A DNA stretch of 33,438 nucleotides from Candidatus Corynebacterium intestinavium (lineage in GTDB: Bacteria; Actinomycetota; Actinomycetes; Mycobacteriales; Mycobacteriaceae): assembly GCA_019120635.1 (NCBI GenBank), contig DWUR01000078.1:1-33438 (forward strand), written 5' to 3'. Shown one piece after another: positions 8,083 to 16,073 of the stretch. Position numbers and translations under genes: made by a program. The number at the start of each line of letters is the position of its first letter. Position 1 is the first letter of the stretch. Below the pieces are notes generated by a model. That model searched no databases, had not been told where the DNA came from, and was given only the letters and a program-made list of their open reading frames with translations.

Positions 8083-10095
8083 TTAATTGCCGAAGGTGAA
8101 TTCCCCGTAGGCATTGGCCCGCTCGTTCAGCGAGCGTCGGTACTTCTCTAGCGCGGTGAGGTCGGCGAAAGTGGACATATACGCCTCCTTATCCTCGTCC
8201 GGGCGCATGCGCTGCATCTGCGCGCGCAGCTCAGCGACCTCGTTGCTCACCCAGCGTTCCTGCATCCGGGCCATGATCGCCGAGGCGTAATACGGCAGCC
8301 GCTCCTGCTGGCACTGCAGATCCTCCACCGCGAGCTCCGAGACCACGGCCTGGCCCATCGCATCAGGCACGTTTTTGCTCACCGCATCCAGCCAACCCGA
8401 ACCCGATTTCGCCTGGGCGGCACCACCGGCCGCGGCCATCGCGTTGACAATCGCGATATACGTCGGGTGCACAAAACTCTCCGGTGGCATGAGGTCAAAG
8501 ATCTGCCCCGCCAGCTCCGGCTCCTGCAACCCCAGCTTCAGCACCTCCCGGATACCCAGCAGCCGTTCATCCTTCGGATCGGGGCGCTCCATGCCCGCCA
8601 CGACCCGCAGGTGACCGCCGGAGTCCTCACCGCCAGAGGTACTACCCTGGGTCGCCGCGCCCGGACCTGCCGGACCAGCATCCTCCGCGAGCCGCTCCCG
8701 GCGCGCCGCGCCACGCTTGAGCTCCAGTTTCGGCTTCTCCACCCGGCCGCGCCGGGCCTCCTCGCGCACCTGGGCCACGATGTCGTCCGGGTCGTCGAAA
8801 CCCACCCAACCGGCAGCCTGGCGGGAGTACTCATCGCGCAGGGCGTCGTCCTTAATCCCGGCGAGCACCGGGATGATCCGCCGCATGGCGTGGACACGAC
8901 CATCCACCGCGGCGGTGTCGTAGCCCTCCAACAGGGTGCGGATCACGAACTCGAACATGGGGATGCGGTGGGAGATCAGCTCCCGCACCGCCTCGTCGCC
9001 GCGCTCCAGGCGGATATCGCAGGGGTCCTGGCCGCCCGGCGCGACGGTGACGTAACTGCGGCCGGTGAACTGCTGGTCGCCCTCGAAGGCACGCAACGCG
9101 GCCTTCTGACCTGCTTCGTCGCCGTCGAAGGTGTAGATAATCTCGCCGCGGAAGTAGCGGTCGTCCAGCATGAAGCGGCGCAGCATCGCCAGGTGCTCGG
9201 AGCCGAAAGCCGTGCCACAGGAGGCCACAGCGGTATCCACTCCCGCGGCGTGCATCGCCATGACATCCGTATACCCCTCCACCACCACGGCCTGGTGCTT
9301 CTCCGCGATGCTGCGCTTGGCCTGGTCGATGCCGAAGAGCACCTTGGACTTCTTGTACAGCAAGGTCTCCGGGGTGTTCATGTACTTGCCCAGCTTGTCG
9401 TCCTCGAACAACTTGCGGGCGCCGAAGCCGATGACATCGCCTGCCACCGAACGGATTGGCCACAGCAGGCGGCGGTGGAAACGGTCGATCGGCCCCTTGG
9501 AGCCCATGCGGGACAGGCCGGCGGCCTCGAGCTCCTGGAACTCGAAGCCCTTGCGCAGCAGGTGCTTGGTGAGGGTATCCCAGCCGGGCGGGGCGTAGCC
9601 GCAACCGAACTGATCGGCGTGCTCCTGGGTGAAGCCACGGTCGATGAGGAACTGGCGGGCCACGTCCGCACCCTGGACGTCAGAGGCGAACTGCTCCCGA
9701 TAGAACTCGAAGGCCGCCTTATTCGCCGCGACCAAGCGCTGACGAGTACCGGGCTTCTCCCGTCGCCCCGGGCCACCGCCCTCGTAGTTGATGCGGTAGC
9801 CGATGCGCTCGGCGACCTGCTCCACGGCCTCCGGGAAGGTCAGATGCTCCATCTTCATGAGGAAGCTGAACACGTCGCCGCCCTCGCCGGTGGAGAAGCA
9901 GTGAAAGTAGCCCTTATTCGGGCGGACGTGGAAGGAGGGGGTCTTTTCATCCTTGAAGGGGCTTAATCCCTTCATGGAATCGACGCCGCCGGGCGTGAGC
10001 TGGACGTACTCCCCCACGATCTCCTCGATCGGCGTCGCCTCGCGAATCGCCTCGATATCCCGCTCCGGGATCCTTCCCTTACCCATAGGGGACAT
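8083..10095 (-). CDS. dnaG: DNA primase DnaG with degenerate zinc ribbon
   Basis: Synthesises RNA primers for chromosome replication, working with the replicative helicase. The N-terminal zinc-ribbon region (about 40-75), catalytic TOPRIM domain (VVVEGYTDVMAMHAAGVDT with the catalytic Glu, then TFDGDEAG) and a C-terminal helicase-binding region are in the usual order. The 670-residue length is normal. The canonical C-P-F-H...C-x2-C ligands are replaced: Ser45, Lys48, Cys66 and Thr69, at exactly the family spacing, so only one of four zinc ligands remains. The rest of the motif (DEKTPSFHV, FHCF, GEGGDVF) is intact, so this is not a frameshift. I chose ATG at 10095 (AGGTG 7 nt upstream) over an upstream TTG at 10116. 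Confidence 0.95.
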   Translation of the reverse strand: MSPMGKGRIPERDIEAIREATPIEEIVGEYVQLTPGGVDSMKGLSPFKDEKTPSFHVRPNKGYFHCFSTGEGGDVFSFLMKMEHLTFPEAVEQVAERIGYRINYEGGGPGRREKPGTRQRLVAANKAAFEFYREQFASDVQGADVARQFLIDRGFTQEHADQFGCGYAPPGWDTLTKHLLRKGFEFQELEAAGLSRMGSKGPIDRFHRRLLWPIRSVAGDVIGFGARKLFEDDKLGKYMNTPETLLYKKSKVLFGIDQAKRSIAEKHQAVVVEGYTDVMAMHAAGVDTAVASCGTAFGSEHLAMLRRFMLDDRYFRGEIIYTFDGDEAGQKAALRAFEGDQQFTGRSYVTVAPGGQDPCDIRLERGDEAVRELISHRIPMFEFVIRTLLEGYDTAAVDGRVHAMRRIIPVLAGIKDDALRDEYSRQAAGWVGFDDPDDIVAQVREEARRGRVEKPKLELKRGAARRERLAEDAGPAGPGAATQGSTSGGEDSGGHLRVVAGMERPDPKDERLLGIREVLKLGLQEPELAGQIFDLMPPESFVHPTYIAIVNAMAAAGGAAQAKSGSGWLDAVSKNVPDAMGQAVVSELAVEDLQCQQERLPYYASAIMARMQERWVSNEVAELRAQMQRMRPDEDKEAYMSTFADLTALEKYRRSLNERANAYGEFTFGN

Positions 10096-10249
10096 GCTAA
10101 TACACCTGGCAGACAAGGCATGCGGCCGAGCGGAACGCCCATTCGCCAGACAAAACCGCCCCGGCTTTTTAACATAGGTTCCCTGACATACTTAACTGCC
10201 ACGATGTTTACCTATCACGTGCACCACCGACCCGGGAAGGTACTCAGCC

Positions 10250-11977
10250 ATGACCGCAACCCACTATGACGTCCTCATCATCGGCTCTGGCTTCGGCGGT
10301 TCCGTCACCGCCCTGCGCCTCGTTGAGAAGGGATACAAGGTCGGTGTCCTCGAGGCCGGCAAGCGCTACGCGGATAAGGATTTCGCTAAGAACTCCTGGC
10401 ACCTCAAGCAGTTCCTCTGGGCGCCCGCGATCGGCTGCTACGGCATCCAGCGCATCCACCTGCTGCGCAACGTCATGATCCTCGCCGGCGCGGGGGTCGG
10501 CGGCGGTTCGCTGAACTACGCCAACACCCTCTACCAGCCCGAGGACGAGTACTTCCGCAACAAGCAGTGGGCACACATCACCGACTGGAAGGAGGAGCTG
10601 ACCCCCTACTACGACCAGGCCCGCCGCATGCTGGGCGTGGTCACCAACCCCACCATGACCCCGGCGGACAAACTCTCGAAGCAGACCGCCGAGGAGCTCG
10701 GCGTGGGCGATACCTTCCGCATGGCGCCGGTGGGCGTGTTCTTCGGCGAAAAGGTGGGGCTGAACGGCAAGCCGAAGGAAACCGTGGAGGACCCCTACTT
10801 CGGTGGTGCGGGCCCGCAGCGCACGGCCTGCCACGAGTGCGGCGAGTGCATGACCGGCTGTCGCCATGGCGCGAAGAATACCCTGCTGAAGAACTACCTC
10901 TACCTCGCCGAAAAGGGCGGGGCCGAGGTCCACCCGCTGACAACGGTCACCGACATCACCCGCAAGCCGGGCGGCGGCTGGAACGTCGATACCAAGGCCA
11001 CGGGAGGCCTGCTGGGCAAGAAGAAGACCCGCCGCTTCACCGCGGACAAGGTCGTCGTCGCCGCGGGTGCGTGGGGAACCCAGAACCTCCTGCACCGGCA
11101 GAAGCTCAACGGCAACCTACCGCAGCTGCCGGACTCCCTCGGCGCGATGACCCGCACCAACTCCGAGGCCCTCCTCGGCGCGCAGTTCAAGAAGTACGAC
11201 CCCGAGTGGGACTTCTCCGAGGGTGTGGCCATCACCTCCAGCTACTTCCCCGCCCCGGATACCCACATCGAGCCAGTGCGCTACGGAAAGGGCTCGAATG
11301 CCATGGGCCTGCTCCAGACACTCATGACCGACGGCGATAAGCTGCGCCCCCGCGTGCTCGAGTTCCTCCGCCAGTTGATCCTCCAGTTCCGCCAGATTCC
11401 TCGCCTGGTGAACCTGCGCCGCTGGTCGCAGCGCACGGTGATCAACCTGGTGATGCAGTCCCGCGATAACTCCCTGACTACCTACCCGCGGAAGTTTGGC
11501 AAGTTCACCTGGTTGACCTCCAAGCAGGGCACCGGCGAGCCGAACCCGAGCTGGATCCCGGAGGGCAATAAGGCCACCCGCATTTTGGCCTCGTTGCGCA
11601 AGGGCGGCCTGGCCGGCGGGGTGTGGTCCGAGGTTGTCGACATCCCCCTGACCGCCCACTTCCTCGGCGGCTGCTCGATCTCCGACTCCCCGGCCGATGG
11701 CGTGGTGGACCCCTACCACCGCGTGTGGGGGCTGCCGGACCTCTTCGTGGTCGACGGGTCCGCCATGGCCGCCAACCCCGGCGTGAACCCCTCCCTGTCC
11801 ATCACCGCCAACGCGGAGCGCGCTGCCGCGATGTGGCCGAATAAGGGCGAAGAGGACCCGCGGCCGGAGCAGTCCGAGGGCTATCAGCGCATCGAGGCCG
11901 TGGAGCCGTCCTCCCCGATGGTGCCCGCCACCGCCCCGGCCGCACTGCGCCTGCCGATCACCCCGGTGGGCAACTAG
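10250..11977 (+). CDS. choD: ChoD-like FAD-dependent GMC oxidoreductase
   Basis: A GMC-family flavoprotein, closely similar over its whole length to M. tuberculosis ChoD (Rv3409c), which is annotated as cholesterol oxidase although its physiological substrate is debated. The FAD-binding GSGFGG (12-17) opens the protein. GAGVGGGSLNYANTLY follows near 80-95. The C-terminal active-site His lies in HFLGG and the Asn in NPGVNPSLS. A cluster Cys194, Cys197, Cys200 and Cys204 (CHECGECMTGC) resembles a ferredoxin-type ligand set. There is no signal peptide, so it is cytoplasmic or membrane-associated. The start follows GAAGG with 10-nt spacing. It is divergent from dnaG and followed 29 bp later by the ribonuclease gene. 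Sterol oxidation is not proven by sequence. Confidence 0.85.
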   Translation: MTATHYDVLIIGSGFGGSVTALRLVEKGYKVGVLEAGKRYADKDFAKNSWHLKQFLWAPAIGCYGIQRIHLLRNVMILAGAGVGGGSLNYANTLYQPEDEYFRNKQWAHITDWKEELTPYYDQARRMLGVVTNPTMTPADKLSKQTAEELGVGDTFRMAPVGVFFGEKVGLNGKPKETVEDPYFGGAGPQRTACHECGECMTGCRHGAKNTLLKNYLYLAEKGGAEVHPLTTVTDITRKPGGGWNVDTKATGGLLGKKKTRRFTADKVVVAAGAWGTQNLLHRQKLNGNLPQLPDSLGAMTRTNSEALLGAQFKKYDPEWDFSEGVAITSSYFPAPDTHIEPVRYGKGSNAMGLLQTLMTDGDKLRPRVLEFLRQLILQFRQIPRLVNLRRWSQRTVINLVMQSRDNSLTTYPRKFGKFTWLTSKQGTGEPNPSWIPEGNKATRILASLRKGGLAGGVWSEVVDIPLTAHFLGGCSISDSPADGVVDPYHRVWGLPDLFVVDGSAMAANPGVNPSLSITANAERAAAMWPNKGEEDPRPEQSEGYQRIEAVEPSSPMVPATAPAALRLPITPVGN

Positions 11978-12006
11978 GCCCACCCCGCCCGGTATAACTG
12001 GCTGTT

Positions 12007-12510
12007 ATGGCGCAGAAGAACAACGGCCCTAAGGCTGGTAAGTACGGAACGGTCGGCGGTGTGGTCGTCGCCCTGGCTCTGGCCGGGGCGAGCCAGCTCG
12101 GCCTCTTCGGCGGCGACGACAACGCCGGCGGCGGGCAGGGCGGCGACTCCCAGTCCGGGCAGTCCTCGAATGCCGCCCAGCAGACCCCGGGCGCGGATAG
12201 CGCTGCTGGTTCCGAATGCGCCGTGGACACCCTGCCGGAAGAGGCTAGGGACCAGATCGAGGACATCATCACCGGCGCCCCCTCCGACGACGGTCCGCAC
12301 GACGGCAAGCACTTTGGCAACTACGAGGGCCTCCTGCCGAAGGAGAAATCCAGCTACTACCGCGAGTACACCGTCAAAACCCCGGGCCTGAACCACCGGG
12401 GCGAGCGCCGCCTCGTCGTCGGTGGTGGCACGGAGACCGACCCTGAGGTCTGGTACTACACCTCCGACCACTTCGAGAGCTTCTGCGAGATCCCCGACGC
12501 CGAGGATTAA
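12007..12510 (+). CDS. Exported guanyl-specific ribonuclease (RNase Sa/N1 family)
   Basis: A 167-residue protein with an N-terminal signal or signal-anchor segment (about 14-34), a Gly/Ser/Gln-rich linker (35-68) and a microbial ribonuclease domain (70-163). The domain aligns with Streptomyces RNase Sa: LPEEARD, FGNYEGLLP, YYREYTVKTPG, RGERRLVVGG and YYTSDHFESF. The catalytic set is Glu120, Arg131, Arg135 and His155. Glu-to-Arg spacings (+11, +15) match RNase Sa, and the loop before the His is four residues longer. Cys71 and Cys160 could form the disulfide that stabilises the secreted enzyme. It should cleave single-stranded RNA after guanosine, outside the membrane. No barstar-like inhibitor gene is visible nearby. 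It converges on dgt with 13 bp between stops. Confidence 0.88.
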   Translation: MAQKNNGPKAGKYGTVGGVVVALALAGASQLGLFGGDDNAGGGQGGDSQSGQSSNAAQQTPGADSAAGSECAVDTLPEEARDQIEDIITGAPSDDGPHDGKHFGNYEGLLPKEKSSYYREYTVKTPGLNHRGERRLVVGGGTETDPEVWYYTSDHFESFCEIPDAED

Positions 12511-12523
12511 CGCGAAGAAAGCA

Positions 12524-13804
12524 CTAGGCCCACGCGGCGCTGATACCGGCAGCGGCGGCGTCCAGTCGCTCTAGCCGGGACTCGGTGAGCGAGGCGACCT
12601 GATCGATGACCACGCGCCGGCGCTCCACATCGGAGGCCGCATTTTCGTACCAGAGCCGGAAGACCGGATCCAGCGCCCCGGCACCACCCCGGGTAAGGAA
12701 CTCCGTGACGCGGAAGATGCGCTCCCGCTGCCGATCCTGCTCGGCAAGGTGCAGCTTCTCGTCCATCACGTATAGCACGGCGATGGACTTCAGCAGCGTG
12801 ACCTCGGCCTTGACCTCAGCCGGGATGACGAGGTTCGCGGCATAACGACCCAGCGGGCCCGTACCGTACTCCCGGCGGGTCGCAGTGACCACGCCCGTGA
12901 CGAAGCGGCTGACCAACTCCGAGGTCATGGACTTCAACGCGACCAGATCCTGCAGGCTGTGGCGGAAGTCCGCGGCCCGAGAGACCACTGGCATCTGCCG
13001 CAGCCGATCCGCCGCAGCCAACAGCTCCTCAGGCTCCCCACCGAAGTGATGGGCGCCCTTGTCCGCGAGCGCGGCGAGCTCCACCAGGTCCCAGAGCACG
13101 TTGAGAGTGATGCGGCCGGAGAGCATGCCGTCCTCGACGTCGTGGACGGAGTAGGCGACGTCATCCGCCCAGTCCATGATCTGCGCCTCCAGGCACTGCT
13201 CCCCCTCGGGCGCGCCCTCCCGGATCCACTCCAGGATGTGCAGGTCGGAGGCGTAGGCGCTGTACTTGCGGCGCGGGCTGCCGTCCGGGGCGATAGGTCC
13301 CCACGGGTATTTGCAGGCCGCGTCAAGGGCGGCGCGGGTGAGGTTCAGGCCATAGGAGGTGCCGTCGGTCCCGAGAGTCTTCGGCTCCAGGCGAGCCAGG
13401 ATGCGCAGGGTCTGCGCGTTGCCCTCGAAGCCGCCGATGCTGGCGGCAGCCTCGTCGAGGGCGCGTTCGCCGTTGTGGCCATAGGGCGGGTGGCCGATGT
13501 CGTGGCTCAGCCCCGCCAGGTCCGCCAGGTCGGGATCCGCGCCCAGGGTCTTGCCGATGCCGCGGGCGATCTGGGCGACCTCCAGGGAGTGCGTGAGCCG
13601 GGTGCGCGGGGTATCCCCCGAACCCGGCCCCACGACCTGGGTCTTATCGGCCAGGCGACGCAGCGCTGCGGAGTGCAGGACGCGCGCCCGGTCGCGGTCG
13701 AAGTCCTCCCGACCGTCCGGGACCGATCCCTCCAGCCCCAGGGTTTTCGGTGCGACGGCGTGACGGCGCGCGCAGTCGTGTTCCGTGTACTGATACCGCT
13801 GCAT
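12524..13804 (-). CDS. dgt: dGTP triphosphohydrolase-like HD-domain protein
   Basis: Hydrolyses deoxynucleoside triphosphates to the nucleoside and triphosphate and so helps set dNTP pools. The HD metal-binding residues are visible: His72 in RTRLTHSLEV, and His101-Asp102 in LAGLSHDIGHPPYGHNGE. A later Asp lies in MDWADDVAYSVHDVEDG. At 426 residues it matches the shorter actinobacterial Dgt class (Rv2344c type), which is often adjacent to dnaG. Here dnaG is two genes away, with the choD-like and ribonuclease genes between. Substrate preference among dNTPs cannot be read from the sequence. Confidence 0.92.
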   Translation of the reverse strand: MQRYQYTEHDCARRHAVAPKTLGLEGSVPDGREDFDRDRARVLHSAALRRLADKTQVVGPGSGDTPRTRLTHSLEVAQIARGIGKTLGADPDLADLAGLSHDIGHPPYGHNGERALDEAAASIGGFEGNAQTLRILARLEPKTLGTDGTSYGLNLTRAALDAACKYPWGPIAPDGSPRRKYSAYASDLHILEWIREGAPEGEQCLEAQIMDWADDVAYSVHDVEDGMLSGRITLNVLWDLVELAALADKGAHHFGGEPEELLAAADRLRQMPVVSRAADFRHSLQDLVALKSMTSELVSRFVTGVVTATRREYGTGPLGRYAANLVIPAEVKAEVTLLKSIAVLYVMDEKLHLAEQDRQRERIFRVTEFLTRGGAGALDPVFRLWYENAASDVERRRVVIDQVASLTESRLERLDAAAAGISAAWA

Positions 13805-13831
13805 CTCGCGCTCCGTTAGTCCTGTCTCCGT

Positions 13832-13889
13832 CCCCGTGGGAGGCCGTTAGCAGGTGCCCCGCACCGGCAGAATCACCCAGCCCACGGGG
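13832..13889. repeat. Nested inverted repeat between glutamate synthase-like gene and dgt
   Basis: An outer 9-bp perfect arm pair, CCCCGTGGG (13832-13840) and CCCACGGGG (13881-13889), encloses an inner hairpin, GGTGC (13853-13857) with GCACC (13861-13865) around a 3-nt loop. It lies in the 96-bp gap and has no T tract on either strand. It could act as an RNA processing or attenuation element between the two leftward genes. Confidence 0.5.
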
Positions 13890-13900
13890 GTGCTTAACCC

Positions 13901-15502
13901 CTAGACGCTGCCGACGTTGCCCTCGGCGAAGAAGTGGTGGCCCGGGCGACGCACACGGCCCTGCACCGGCGGCAGCACCGAATACTGGTCGTAGGTCGCG
14001 CGGTCGTAGTCACGCTGCCAGTCGTCCGGAGCCTTGCCCTCCAGCAGGCTGCCCGGCTCGAGCCACGGGTAGAGGTCCTCATACGGGCGGGCCTGGGTCT
14101 GGTCCACGCGGCGCACCAGGTGGCCGGGGCCCAGCTGGCTGACGTCGTGCAGGCCCATGGCCCCCAGAATGCGGGTGGCGGACTTCAGCGTATTGCGGTG
14201 GTAGTTCGCCACGCGCTCGGCCTTGCTGTCCACGTCCAGGCCGCGGGAAAGCCACGGGTTCTGGGTTGCCACACCGGTCGGGCAGGTGTTGTCGTGGCAC
14301 TTCTTCGCCTGGATGCAGCCGGCGGCCATCATCATGCCGCGGGCGGACATCGTGAAGTCCGCGCCGATGGCGAGGCGGCGGATAATGTCCGCGCCACCGA
14401 CGACCTTGCCGGCAGCACCGACGGCGACCTGGTCGCGCAGACCCGTGCCCACCAGTGCGTTGTGGACAATCATCAGCCCCTCGGTCAGCGGGGTACCCAC
14501 GCGGTCGAGGAACTCCAGCGGGGCCGCACCCGTGCCGCCTTCGGCGCCGTCGACGGTGATCCAGTCCGGCGCGGTCTTCGCCTTCAGCATCGCCTTACAC
14601 AGGGAGAGCACCTCGTGGCGGGAACCCACGCAGAACTTGATGCCCACCGGCTTACCATTGGCCAGACGGCGCAGCTTCTTGACGAAGTGCATCAGCTCCA
14701 GCGGGGTGTCGAACTCGGAGTGCCACGCCGGGGAAAGGCAATCCTGCCCCTCCTCGATGCCGCGGGCCTCGGCGATCTCCGCGGTGACCTTGTGTCCCGG
14801 CAGCATGCCGCCCATGCCCGGCTTCGCGCCCTGGCTGAGCTTGATGAGGATGCCCTTGACCTCCGGGTAGTTCGCCTTGACGCGGAACTGCTCCGGGTCG
14901 AAGTGGCCGTCCTCGGTGCGGCAGCCGAAGTAGCTGGAGCCGACCTCCCAGATCAGGTCCGCGCCGTACTCCAGGTGGTACTTGGTCAGACCACCCTCGC
15001 CGGTCTCCTGGATGAAGCCACCCATCGCCGCGCCCTTGTTCATGGCGAGCACGGCGTTGGCGGACAGGGAGCCGAAGGACATCGAGGAGATGTTGAACAG
15101 GGAAATGTCATAGGGCTGGGTGCACTCCGGGCCGCCGAGGCGCACGAGTGGCGCGTCGGTGCGGGCCGGCACCGGGTGGGTGGAGTGCAGCAGGTGGTCG
15201 CGGCCCGGCACGAAGAGATCGCGCTGGGTGCCGAAGGCCTCCTCAGCCGGGATGTTCTTCGCGTTCTGGTAGACCATCGTGCGGGTCACGCGGTCGAACG
15301 GGCGGCCGTCGGTATTGGACTCGACGAAGTACTGCTGGATCTCCGGGCGGATGGACTCCATCATCCAGCGGGCGCGACCCAGAACCGGGTAGTTACGGCG
15401 AATAGCGTGCTTGGGCTGGATGATATCCACCGCAGCGACGGCAGAGGCGGCCAGTGCCCCGTACTTCACCGCTTTACGGATGAGTTTGCGACCACTTGGC
15501 AT
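13901..15502 (-). CDS. Membrane-anchored FMN-binding glutamate synthase-like protein
   Basis: A 533-residue protein equal to the FMN/iron-sulfur synthase domain of glutamate synthase, without the amidotransferase domain. The FMN region contains VDGAEGGTGAAP (about 317-328) and LIKLSQGAKPGMGG. Three cysteines, Cys396, Cys402 and Cys407 (CIQAKKCHDNTCPTG), match the 3Fe-4S ligand motif of GltB. A short hydrophobic stretch at 14-28 (YGALAASAVAAVDII) after basic residues suggests an N-terminal membrane anchor. ATG at 15502 is supported by AAGGAG 7 nt upstream. Because it lacks the glutaminase domain it is unlikely to be a classical glutamate synthase by itself. The real substrate is unknown. Confidence 0.85.
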   Translation of the reverse strand: MPSGRKLIRKAVKYGALAASAVAAVDIIQPKHAIRRNYPVLGRARWMMESIRPEIQQYFVESNTDGRPFDRVTRTMVYQNAKNIPAEEAFGTQRDLFVPGRDHLLHSTHPVPARTDAPLVRLGGPECTQPYDISLFNISSMSFGSLSANAVLAMNKGAAMGGFIQETGEGGLTKYHLEYGADLIWEVGSSYFGCRTEDGHFDPEQFRVKANYPEVKGILIKLSQGAKPGMGGMLPGHKVTAEIAEARGIEEGQDCLSPAWHSEFDTPLELMHFVKKLRRLANGKPVGIKFCVGSRHEVLSLCKAMLKAKTAPDWITVDGAEGGTGAAPLEFLDRVGTPLTEGLMIVHNALVGTGLRDQVAVGAAGKVVGGADIIRRLAIGADFTMSARGMMMAAGCIQAKKCHDNTCPTGVATQNPWLSRGLDVDSKAERVANYHRNTLKSATRILGAMGLHDVSQLGPGHLVRRVDQTQARPYEDLYPWLEPGSLLEGKAPDDWQRDYDRATYDQYSVLPPVQGRVRRPGHHFFAEGNVGSV

Positions 15503-15533
15503 GATGATGCTCCTTAAGAATTTTATTCTTCGG

Positions 15534-16073
15534 CTACGTGGTGAACCAGACGACGATCGCAATGACCACGCAAATGGCCAGCGCCATCGTCAACATCCCC
15601 GTGGTTCGAACCACTCGAGTTTCCAGGGTACGCCGGGCAACCCAGGACACGAAGACCTGGACATCCAGCGGCAGCTTCTCCCCCGGCCCTTCGAACTCCA
15701 CGTGAAGGTTGCGCAGACCCCGGTTATCGGAACTGTACTGCCCCGCCTTCTCGCCGTCGATGTCGAGGACGAAGTTTCGGCGGGATTCAGCGATGATTCC
15801 GATCTCGTGGCGGTCCGCGTTGATGGTCACCCGGTCCGCGGTGTGGAACTTATCGCTATTCCCCTTCGCGGTCCAGGTACCCGTCGGGGTCTCCGCCTGC
15901 GCCTCCGGTCCCTCGTCAGCGGTGAGCCGCCAGGTGTCGCCGCCGAAGCGGATGTGCTGCACCCCGCGCTCGTCGGCGAACTCCGCGATGCGGTCCATGT
16001 CATCCGCCGGTCCGGCGTAGATCGGGAACGTGTGCCCGTCGCTGGGCACGCCCCATCGGATGTCGCTATTCAT
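15534..16073 (-). CDS. Uncharacterised C-terminally membrane-anchored protein, coupled to glyS
   Basis: A 179-residue protein I do not recognise. Residues 1-130 are soluble and mixed alpha/beta in character, with no known motif. A stretch near 135-150 (VQVFVSWVARRTLE) is followed by one clear transmembrane helix (about 158-178, LTMALAICVVIAIVVWF) at the extreme C-terminus, so it may be tail-anchored. The ATG overlaps the glyS stop in TAATG, a strong sign of translational coupling to glycyl-tRNA synthetase. The start 16073 is chosen for that overlap. The frame is also open further upstream inside glyS, but that part reads as glyS in the other frame. Confidence 0.75.
   Translation of the reverse strand: MNSDIRWGVPSDGHTFPIYAGPADDMDRIAEFADERGVQHIRFGGDTWRLTADEGPEAQAETPTGTWTAKGNSDKFHTADRVTINADRHEIGIIAESRRNFVLDIDGEKAGQYSSDNRGLRNLHVEFEGPGEKLPLDVQVFVSWVARRTLETRVVRTTGMLTMALAICVVIAIVVWFTT

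Noticed and set aside
8467..9966. A 499-codon plus-strand frame opposite dnaG
   Set aside because: Antisense to an intact, motif-rich primase gene; the composition is Leu/Ala/Gly/His-rich without motifs.
13901..15562. Upstream start for the glutamate synthase-like protein at 15562
   Set aside because: The ATG at 15502 has AAGGAG at 7 nt. The extra 20 residues are Arg/Ser-rich and have no ribosome site.
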